This document shows, in pieces, positions 1-8,800 of a stretch of 56,374 bases of DNA (positions are counted from its first letter, which is position 1; every line of letters begins with the position of its first letter). A program made the position numbers and the translations under genes. The notes below the pieces were generated by a model. It searched no databases and was not told the DNA's origin. It worked only from the letters and a program-made list of their open reading frames with translations. This DNA comes from Lachnospiraceae bacterium (GTDB lineage Bacteria; Bacillota_A; Clostridia; Lachnospirales; Lachnospiraceae). The DNA lies in assembly GCA_004556565.1 (NCBI GenBank), contig SFGN01000029.1:1-56374 (forward strand), in the 5' to 3' direction.

Positions 1-95
1 AGTCAATCATGACTAAATATGAGAGTTCACTGTTTAGATTATAACTCATAAGTGTCTAAAAATTGACCCCTCCGTGTCCAAAATTAGTTTACCAC
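1..95. mobile_element. Possible outer end of an IS21-like element (weak)
   Basis: No gene is visible here. Two similar words lie in tandem, GTGTCTAAAAATTGACC near 51 and GTGTCCAAAATTAGTTTACC near 76, and the segment ends in CACA. Repeated terminal words of this kind and TG/CA ends are known for the IS21 family, so this may be one end of an element lying mostly to the left of the window. No transposase is visible, so this is inference only. Confidence 0.22.
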
Positions 96-121
96 ATCAT
101 TTTTTCATATGCTTGGCAACT

Positions 122-157
122 ATAAAAGCCCCCTCACAGGAAACTGTGCGAGGGGGC
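122..157 (-). terminator. Rho-independent terminator of the GH84 gene
   Basis: A GC-rich inverted repeat (GCCCCCTCACAG paired with CTGTGCGAGGGGGC, GAAA loop) is followed on the minus strand by TTTTATAG. It lies about 120 bases after the GH84 stop codon and ends that transcript. The bases just beyond it resemble those beyond the terminator at 26386-26416. Confidence 0.8.
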
Positions 158-205
158 CTCCATAAAACATCTCTCCGTCCGGCTTATCAGCCTTCCTGTT
201 TCATG

Positions 206-299
206 TTATTTTATTGTGCTGTCTTTACATGACTACATATTATTTTATTATACTGTCTTTACATGGCTTCATCTTTTTTTATTGTGCTATCTTTACATA
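206..299. repeat. Three imperfect copies of a 34-bp tandem repeat
   Basis: The word GTCTTTACAT recurs at 221, 255 and (as ATCTTTACAT) 289, each preceded by an AT-rich TTTTATTGTGCT-like stretch, giving a 34-base period. The third copy includes the last codons and stop of the GH84 gene, so the repeat was built by duplicating the gene's 3' end. The period is not a multiple of three and the repeat is outside the reading frame. Confidence 0.75.
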
Positions 300-3200
300 A
301 CGGCTGATAATCGTCGCACATTCAGCACGGTTTGTATTACCCTGCGGATCAAGAACCTTCGGTGCTTCACCCTTGCCGCTGATAATTTCCTTCGCTGTAC
401 ACCATTTCATTCCGTCTGCTGCAAATGGCTGAACCTTGTCCCCATCAGGGAATTCACTCAAGCTCTTTGTCTCCGTTACATCCAGGTCTTTGTACTTCGC
501 ATATCTGTACATCATGACCGCCATCTGTTCACGGGTGATATTATCTGACGGTCCGAATTTTCCTGTATCACTATAACCGGTTACAATACCATTCTCCGCT
601 GCCCAGAGGATTGCGTTCGTATACCAGATATCTTTGTCCACATCCGGGAACTTATCTGTATATGTAACCTCCGGCTCACCTTCCATACGATAAAGGATAA
701 CTGCAAACTGTGCTCTTGCAAGGTTCTCCCCAGGTCCGAAAACTGTATCTTTCAGACCTGTCATAAGGCCTTTTTGATATACATCATATACATAATCATA
801 GTACCAGTCTCTGCCTTCTTCCACATCTTCATAAGGAAGTATCAGTACAAGTGCTTCCTGTGCCGCTGTCAGTGCTGTCAGTGCATCTGCCACATCATCT
901 GCAGCTGCAGCTGCATCATTCAGGACATCTTTTGCAGCTTTCAAAGCCGCGTCAAAAGTCTTCCATGAATCTTCTGTGTAGTCTTTTTCATCCAGCTTTT
1001 CAGCATCTGCCACTGCTGTCTGAAGTTTTGTCTTATCCGGCTGTACAGAGGTTCCTTTGTTCTCAACAGCTGCCTGTGCATCTGCAAGAAGCTGTGTATA
1101 TTCTGCAGGATTCAGCCTGTTATCAGATGTGTCAGCTGACAGTGCTTTTTCCAGAGCACTCTTTGCGGCCTGAACAGCCTCCCATGCTTCCGGTGTATAA
1201 TCAGCTTCATTAAGAAGAGACATATCTTCAACAAGGATCTGTGCCTTTTCATTATTGACCATAGAATAAGTAAGATTTGCTTTTGCAGCCTGCAATGCCG
1301 CCAGAGCAGCTTCACCATCTGCTTTAGACAGATTATCTGCCTCTACAAGAGCCGCCTGTGCATCTGTCAATGCTTCCTGATAAACTCTGAAAGTATTTGC
1401 AGAATATGCATTGTCCTCATTGTCAACCGCTGCTGCCACTTCAGCCGCCAGAGCATCTGATGTATAACGCTCTACCCCAGCCGCTGCTGCTGCCTGCAGC
1501 GATTTCAGGATATTTTCTGCGGATGTTTTTGAAATATATGCATTGCTCACTGCATCTTGAGCTGCCGCTTTTGCAGAGTCATACGCTGCCTTTGTATCTT
1601 TTGTCCAAGCATCGGAATCAACTGATTTTGCCAGTTCCTGTTGAATCTCTGCTTTAACTGCCGATGCATCATCGCCGGCCTTGAATGTCATAATTTCAGA
1701 AATTTCCGGTTTTACATCTGCCCAGCTCACATTCACAGCAAACAGCAGTTTTCCTTCCGGAATGACATACTCATTGATAGTCTGGTTCAGAGTGCCAAGA
1801 GTCACTGTTTCTGTTTTTTCTGCCGTTTCATCCCAGAGCGTTGCTGTCACTTCCGCATTGGAAACATTTCCTACCTGTATCAGTCTGACAGATTTTACGC
1901 CGACCGGTTCGGACAATCTGTATACAAAAGAGCTGTTTTCCGCTGAAGATACATAGCTTGTATTGAAGTCTCCATCCAGCATATTGGAAGGAATCTGATA
2001 CGGCTCTTCCACAGCATCTGATATGATATCTTTGTCAGATTCCATGCTGACATATCCGCCGCCGTTAATCATGATTTCGCTGAAGCCAAGCCATCTGTAT
2101 CCATAAGCTGCTGTCGGGCGTACACGGATATAGCGTGCTGTCGTATTAACATCAGTTGCTTCCGCATACATATATCCCGGATTACTATTGTCATGCGTCA
2201 GAGAAATCCCCTGCATATCCTTTGCAGTCGTAGAATCCCACACATTGTTAAATTCCGGATTCTCAACTCTGAGCACTTCTGTCCAGTTTTCTGCATCTTT
2301 CGTCGCTGCCACTTCAAATACAACACTTCTCGGATAATCGTACTCTGTTTCTACAATATAATATCTGAATGTGTCGATATCTACCTGTCTTCCAAGATCA
2401 AAAATAATTGATTTACCAATCTGCTGTGTTCCTGTGATAACAGCATATGTACTCAATTCACCATCAAATACATTTTTCACAGTATCAGTATATCTCATAT
2501 CCCACGAAGAATCTTCAACGCCGAAATCACTTTCCACCGCATAGTCGCCGATTACGAAATATTCCACCTTGAACTCTGTAAACGACCATTCGACATTTGC
2601 ATTTGTGGTGTTAACAACTCTGATATAACGTGCATCAACCGCTTCTTTCGGATCGTATGCTGTCCATACCACTGCATTATGTGATATCTGGAGTTCCAGA
2701 CCCTGTGGCAGCGTACCTGTGGAAATTGCTTCGATCTCTTTAATGTTGTTAAGCTTAATACCTATATAATCACCGGAACCAAGCGTTACACTTCCTGACG
2801 TCAGGGCAACTGTATCCTCAGTTGTATCGGCAAGGATATCTGTTGTTATATTTGTGTAAACATAACTGCCGTCTGACTCTGGTTTCTCTACATACTCTCT
2901 GATATCAATTTCGCCTATACGTGCCCATACAGCTACTGTCTGCTTATTCAGAATTCTGACTGCAGTGACATTCTCAATGCAACCGAAATCAACTGTCTGA
3001 TCCAGACTGCTGTTCAATGTGCCTGCCGTTTTCCAAGTAGTTCCATCAGTTGTATACTGCACCTCTGCACTTTGCAATACATCCCCCGACGCTGACTGTC
3101 CCTGTACAAACCGAAGTGATCCTAATGTCTTAGCACCGTCAAATGTAATGGTGATAGATGCATCTGCCGGAATAGTATCTCTGTCATCACCCTCATAAGG

Positions 3201-5723
3201 CGCTTTTGCCAGCATTACTTCAGTAGATGTGTTTCCATCAAAATAATTGGCATCGGAACCGCTCCGTACAGACATACCATCATAAGTTACTGTTCCTGTA
3301 ATCTGTCCCGCTTCTTCAGCCTCTGTATTTCCAGCCTTATTGACAGTGATTTCACACACCTGAAGCCACATGTCCAATGCATTGTCAGTGGTAGCAATCA
3401 ACCTTACACCCTTTGCCTCAAAGTTTTCCGGAAGATCTTCTGCATTCAGCTCGACTTCCTGGTTCTGATTTGTTACTCCCTGGTAAACAGTATCATTCAG
3501 ATCTACCCATTCCGTTCCATCAACAGTGTACTGGACCTTTGCATTGTCAAAATGATCTTTTCCGGCGCCAAGCAGAAAACGGATATAATCAATCTTCTGC
3601 ACCTTGCTGAACATCACACCCACATAATCACCGGCATAAGCTTTATTCGGTGTCTTGAAAATCGCCGATGTGGAATCATTGCCATCGAAAATATTATCCT
3701 TGCTGCCTTCCGGCGTATCGGTACGGCTTGTGATAAATGTTTTAAGAACTGCATTCGGGTCAAGCTCGGTCTTTACGATTCCTCCTACATATTCTTCGAG
3801 AGTCGTAATCAGCGGAACAATATGCTGTACTCCGACCTCTGCATATTCAGTATGGTCCACATAATGGAATCCGTACGTTTTGGACTGTGCAAACGCCGCT
3901 TTTCCTTCATTATATTTCTGAAGCATCGTTCCACTGTTTCCTGACAGGCAGGCATTCACTGCCTCAAGATAAGAAATTGCAGCCGTAGTCGTATCTTCCC
4001 AGCAATTCAGCCAGTAGATAATCTGATCTCTCAATCTTTCATTTCCCGGATTATCTTTAAATGTCTTTGCAGCGTCCTTCAATTCTTTAAAAATTGCAAT
4101 CAGCTCATTACATTCTTCTGCCGTAACACTTCCTGCCTGCAGTTTAGATTTAAATGAGCTCAGAAGGCCACTGATTTCAACAGACTCCTGCAATGCCGTA
4201 ACGCGGCTGTCCATCGCCTGATTAATCATATGTTTTGAGATTTCCTTCAAAGCGTCAGAAGACTTTGTCTCAATTGCCGAATTATGGTCTACATATTTAA
4301 ATGAGGCATCCCATGCCTTGTCAGCTTCTTCCTCTGTATCCCAGATATTCCATGAATAGCATGCATTTCCGAATATCGCAACCTTGCTTGGTTCAGACTG
4401 CTGCATCGGATTCAGCACAATACCCTGAATCATAGACGGATCAACTCCCGGATGAAGGAACGTCGTATAACCGCCCATGATCAGATGTTTTTTAGAGTTA
4501 TCAGTACATGGCCAGTTGATCCACATATATGGTCCTCTGCCCACATTCGATGTAAATGTGGAAGTAAAGCTATCTGTTACTTCACCCCATACGCGGCCTC
4601 CGGTCATAATAATCTGAACGTTTTCCGGAAAGTTCGCATAATAAGATTCGCCGTATCCGCCGTACTCCACTGTACAGAACGGCAGTGTCAGTTTCAGATC
4701 CGGATATGTCTTCTGCATATCTTTGAGCCACTCTGACATATCTGTAAGCGTCTTAGTATAATTTGCCCCGCCTACACTTGCGGCATCATCAGCAAGAATT
4801 GCAATCTGACGCACACCAACCTTGATAACCTGCTCGAACTTTGCCTGCAGGATTGCAAGGTCTGCCTGATAGGATTCCTCGGAGCTGTAATTAATAGCAT
4901 TATACATATACGGATGCAATGCAAATACAAAACGACACTTTGAAGCATTTCCTGCTTCTGCAAGAGGTTTGATCAAGGTTTCCAGTTCTTCTTCCGTATA
5001 AAGCTCACGCCAGTTTGAATTATGCTTCGGATCATCCTTCGGAGCGTAAAAATAAGAATTCAGCTTGTAATAACCGCCCCATGTCATCAGATCGATCCTG
5101 TCTTCAAGAGACCATGGATTTCCATAATATCCTTCAATAAATCCACGGCTTACCACATCTGCCCAGTCCTGCATGTTAAAACTCTCGATCGTATTACTTT
5201 CCATTTGTGCAAAGATGTGATACAAGGATGTCAGTCCATAGAAAGCTGCATCTGTATCGCAGCCCAGTATTACCAGTTTGTCCTTTTCAGATAAAAGGAG
5301 ATATGAATCCGTCTTCTCAAACAGGCTTGCCGGAACATCTGTATAATTAGTTTCAACATACTTATCCACATAAGAATCAGATCCGTAAATACCCACCAAA
5401 ATATTCGTTGCACCGGATTCAATCTTGCTTCCCTCGGTTGCCGTCAGCCCTTTCAGTTCAAGTACTTCATCAAGACGGTCAACGGTTGCTTCATCAATTC
5501 CGTCTTCCACTATCAGATTCACATTATCCCTTAATACCCATTTCGTACCGGAATAGGTCATCTGCTGTGGTTCCGGATAAATCTCGTATACTTCCGACTC
5601 TGATGCATTTGTTCCTGCTGCTGGCTCTGCCGCAGACACTGATGAAGCAACAGGCTGAAGTACACTGGCTGCCATAATACATGCCATGGCGGCCGCACCT
5701 ATGTGTTTCCATTTTTTCTTCAT
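279..5723 (-). CDS. Secreted SLH-anchored GH84 beta-N-acetylglucosaminidase
   Basis: Predicted to remove terminal beta-linked GlcNAc from glycans at the cell surface by substrate-assisted catalysis. The 1814-residue protein has a signal peptide (about 1-32, cut after SSVSAA), a GH20b-like N-domain (about 45-185), and the GH84 barrel (about 190-470), where the adjacent Asp pair of the LADDA motif falls at residues 312-313, the position of the catalytic pair in this family. A helical domain, three F5/8-type carbohydrate-binding-like regions (about 660-1270), several FIVAR-like three-helix repeats, and three SLH repeats in the last 180 residues follow. The start has GGGAGG seven bases upstream. 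It is the last of three minus-strand glycosidase genes; terminators on both sides suggest its own transcript. Hyaluronidase activity is a less likely alternative within GH84. The SLH tail is nearly the same as that of the GH2 gene at 11774. Confidence 0.93.
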   Translation of the reverse strand: MKKKWKHIGAAAMACIMAASVLQPVASSVSAAEPAAGTNASESEVYEIYPEPQQMTYSGTKWVLRDNVNLIVEDGIDEATVDRLDEVLELKGLTATEGSKIESGATNILVGIYGSDSYVDKYVETNYTDVPASLFEKTDSYLLLSEKDKLVILGCDTDAAFYGLTSLYHIFAQMESNTIESFNMQDWADVVSRGFIEGYYGNPWSLEDRIDLMTWGGYYKLNSYFYAPKDDPKHNSNWRELYTEEELETLIKPLAEAGNASKCRFVFALHPYMYNAINYSSEESYQADLAILQAKFEQVIKVGVRQIAILADDAASVGGANYTKTLTDMSEWLKDMQKTYPDLKLTLPFCTVEYGGYGESYYANFPENVQIIMTGGRVWGEVTDSFTSTFTSNVGRGPYMWINWPCTDNSKKHLIMGGYTTFLHPGVDPSMIQGIVLNPMQQSEPSKVAIFGNACYSWNIWDTEEEADKAWDASFKYVDHNSAIETKSSDALKEISKHMINQAMDSRVTALQESVEISGLLSSFKSKLQAGSVTAEECNELIAIFKELKDAAKTFKDNPGNERLRDQIIYWLNCWEDTTTAAISYLEAVNACLSGNSGTMLQKYNEGKAAFAQSKTYGFHYVDHTEYAEVGVQHIVPLITTLEEYVGGIVKTELDPNAVLKTFITSRTDTPEGSKDNIFDGNDSTSAIFKTPNKAYAGDYVGVMFSKVQKIDYIRFLLGAGKDHFDNAKVQYTVDGTEWVDLNDTVYQGVTNQNQEVELNAEDLPENFEAKGVRLIATTDNALDMWLQVCEITVNKAGNTEAEEAGQITGTVTYDGMSVRSGSDANYFDGNTSTEVMLAKAPYEGDDRDTIPADASITITFDGAKTLGSLRFVQGQSASGDVLQSAEVQYTTDGTTWKTAGTLNSSLDQTVDFGCIENVTAVRILNKQTVAVWARIGEIDIREYVEKPESDGSYVYTNITTDILADTTEDTVALTSGSVTLGSGDYIGIKLNNIKEIEAISTGTLPQGLELQISHNAVVWTAYDPKEAVDARYIRVVNTTNANVEWSFTEFKVEYFVIGDYAVESDFGVEDSSWDMRYTDTVKNVFDGELSTYAVITGTQQIGKSIIFDLGRQVDIDTFRYYIVETEYDYPRSVVFEVAATKDAENWTEVLRVENPEFNNVWDSTTAKDMQGISLTHDNSNPGYMYAEATDVNTTARYIRVRPTAAYGYRWLGFSEIMINGGGYVSMESDKDIISDAVEEPYQIPSNMLDGDFNTSYVSSAENSSFVYRLSEPVGVKSVRLIQVGNVSNAEVTATLWDETAEKTETVTLGTLNQTINEYVIPEGKLLFAVNVSWADVKPEISEIMTFKAGDDASAVKAEIQQELAKSVDSDAWTKDTKAAYDSAKAAAQDAVSNAYISKTSAENILKSLQAAAAAGVERYTSDALAAEVAAAVDNEDNAYSANTFRVYQEALTDAQAALVEADNLSKADGEAALAALQAAKANLTYSMVNNEKAQILVEDMSLLNEADYTPEAWEAVQAAKSALEKALSADTSDNRLNPAEYTQLLADAQAAVENKGTSVQPDKTKLQTAVADAEKLDEKDYTEDSWKTFDAALKAAKDVLNDAAAAADDVADALTALTAAQEALVLILPYEDVEEGRDWYYDYVYDVYQKGLMTGLKDTVFGPGENLARAQFAVILYRMEGEPEVTYTDKFPDVDKDIWYTNAILWAAENGIVTGYSDTGKFGPSDNITREQMAVMMYRYAKYKDLDVTETKSLSEFPDGDKVQPFAADGMKWCTAKEIISGKGEAPKVLDPQGNTNRAECATIISRYVKIAQ

Positions 5724-5823
5724 AGTCTTCCTCCCTTATGAAATTTAGTATTTAATAAAGCTGCTGCATTTATCATAACACATATAGCTTCAAAACTGCA
5801 CATTTTTTATTACTTATCCAAAA

Positions 5824-5847
5824 GGGACAGGCATTACTGCCTGTCCC
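5824..5847 (-). terminator. Terminator of the GH95 gene
   Basis: A perfect 10-bp stem, GGGACAGGCA with TGCCTGTCCC and a TTAC loop, is followed on the minus strand by TTTTGGAT. It lies 30 bases after the GH95 stop and before the GH84 start, so the two genes are probably separate transcripts. Confidence 0.8.
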
Positions 5848-5876
5848 CGATATCAGAACCCTGCTGACATTCATGC

Positions 5877-8800
5877 TTATTCTATATAGTCTATATAGTA
5901 CTCGATATATCTCATAAGAATTGTAATAGCCTGAGCTCTGACAGCTGTACCCTGAGGATCAAGCTTTCCATTATTGCCCTGAATCAGACTGATTCCTGTA
6001 GCCCATTCCAATGCTTCTTTTGCATATGGAGTAACTTTACCGGCATCCGGGAATTCACTCAGATCTTTTGTTTCACTGATATCCAAATCTGATGCCTTCG
6101 TCATACGATACAGAATTGTCGCAAGCTGTTCTCTTGTAATCTTATCATTTGATCCAAAATATCCGGAATCTGTATATCCTGTGATATAACCGTTCTCGTT
6201 TGCCCATGTGACTGCATTCGCATAGAAATCACCTTTCGCAACATCCGGGAACACCTGCTTATACTCTACTTCCGGTGAACCTGCCATACGGTAAAGGATT
6301 ACTGCAAACTGTGCTCTTACCAGATCGTCACCGCCGCCATAGATACCATTGCCGTAACCGGTCATAAGTCCTGTAATATATCCCCAGTTAGATGCGTCAT
6401 AATACCACAGGTCTGTATTAACATCATCGTAAATTGCTTCAATTCCTGCAATTGTGATCTTGCATGCGTCTGACTTATCACCTACTGTCGCAGTAACAGT
6501 TGCTTCACCATACCACCATGCAAAGACATTTCCATCTTCATCAACTTCCAGGATGTCTTCATCCGAACTGCTCCAAACGATATCACCTGCATCTGCAGCT
6601 CCTTCCGGTGTGATGTTAACTGTAAGTTTCAGCTCCTCACCGATAAGCATTTCCTCTTCTTTATTTTCAAAGGAAATTGAATCAATTTTTCCTTCTGTCG
6701 GGTCTGACGGAATAGTTACGCTAGTTTCTGCCGCCTCGGACTCGTTTCCTGATCCGTCTACCGCAACAATACTTATAGAATATGTTTTACCTTTTTCAAG
6801 GCTGTTCACCGTGTATTCACACTTCTGCGTTGATCCGTCTTTTTCGCCGCCTACAAGAATCTCATATCTGTCGATATCATCATCTGTCGGTGCTGTCCAA
6901 GTCAGTTTAACAGAAGTTCCGTCTACTGTTGCTTTAACATCGGTAACTTTTCCAGGTAACTGAATATCAGCTTCACCCTTTGTAGTAAACATCTTCTGTG
7001 CCGGAAGGGAAGTATTGCCGGAATTATCGACTGCAACCACTTTAACGACATAATCTGTGCCTTTTGCAAGTCCGGTCAAATCAATTGTACACTCACTTGT
7101 TGTTCCTACTCGCTGTCCTCCCAGATATACAACATACTCTTTTATATCTTTATCTGATGGTGCTGTCCAGGTTACTTTTGCTGTTGTTTTTTCAGCTGTT
7201 ACCTCTATATTAGTTACAGCTGCAGGAGCCACTGTATCTGTAGTTGTGATATCATGCACCTCGATTGCTTTGGAAGAAACATCTCCCAGGGCGTTGACTG
7301 CATAAATATCAAAGTCGTATGTTTTACCGGATTCCAGTCCCTCTACTTTGTAGTTCCTCTCTGTTGTTGTAAACTCCTTGTCACCTACTGTAATCTTGTA
7401 AGATGCTGCTCCATCTACCGCATCCCAGCCAAGAACTACATATGTGCCTTCTATAAGAACTGCCTCACCTTTTGCACCTGTTACATCCGGTATCGGAAGA
7501 CTTGCTGTGCCAAGAGCTGCCACTGCGTTATCAAGTGCTGTCTTAGCTACGCTTACTTCTGCATCAGTTGCATCCGCATTATTCATAGCGGCAACAGCTG
7601 CACTATATGCTGTCTCAAAGCTTGCCCATTTAGACGCATCATATGCTTCTTCTACAAGCTGTGCACTTGTCTCAATAGAGGTCTGAAGTGAAGCTTTGTT
7701 TACAGAAGCATCAACTGCGGGTGAAAGAACCTTGATGAAGTCCAGGTTAACCTGATATTTTCCGTCTCTTTCAGCAGCTACACATTTAATGGTATGCTGC
7801 TTATTATCCAAATCTGTCTTACTGAACAGTAAGGACTGTGGATCGCCGCTGCTTGATCCTTCCATAGAAAATGTTCCCTGGGATTCGCCATCAATAAATA
7901 CTTCAAGAGCTGCAAAGTTTGCATGCTTCTGAACATATACTTCAATGCCTGTACCTGTGAAAGTATATTCAAAGTAACTCCCTATTGCAGCAGAGGTATT
8001 ACCAGTTTCCGTCTTGGTCCCACCTGAATGTTTTTCAGGCTCTCCTGCCCATGTGCTCCATGAACCGCTCCATGTAATTGCCGGATTTGGATTGCTGTTA
8101 TAAATACAATCCTGTACAACTGTTTCTGTCGGCATAGAGTTTCCTGCAATTGCTACGGTAAGTTCGATCGTGCCGCTCTTTGATGCATCAGCATTAGATG
8201 TCGCCGTAATTGTCACTGTACCATTCGTGTTTCCAAGAGTTACAAGTCCCTTTTCATCTACCGTTGCGATACTGCTGTCTCCGGATGTCCAGGTTACACT
8301 CTTATCGGACGCGTTATCCGGTGCTACTGCCGCCTGAAGCTGAACAGTACTGTTCGCTTTACCGAAGGTTGTGAGACCGGAAGTACTTGTCACCGTAACA
8401 CCAGTCGGTTTCACAAGTGTACTATCCAATACGTTGAATGCGTCAAGCTCTACCTTCGCCCATCTCGTCTGACTTCCTTCAGAAGAAATCGTATTAGTAG
8501 CTGTTACAACAATGGTATGTCTGCCATATTCAAGATCATCCTTAGTGAAAACCTTTGCCTGACGGACTGTACTTGCACTATATGTATCTACAATGCCGCA
8601 ATCTTCACCGTCAATTTCAATCCGCAGCTGACCTCTGTCGGAATTTGTACAAGTAATCACTTCAATACCGGTTCCGATGAATTCCAGCGTTGCCGTATCC
8701 TTCCCGGTAAGATCGTTTTGGAGATATTTAATTGTTCCGTTATAGTTGGTGCTTTCGTCCCAATCTGCCCAGGCACCTACATATACAACTCGTGAATCTC

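Noticed and set aside
850..2000. Repetitive Ala-rich DNA in the GH84 tail that looks like a repeat array
   Set aside because: It codes for ordinary FIVAR-type helical repeats; it has no spacers of even length and is not a CRISPR array.
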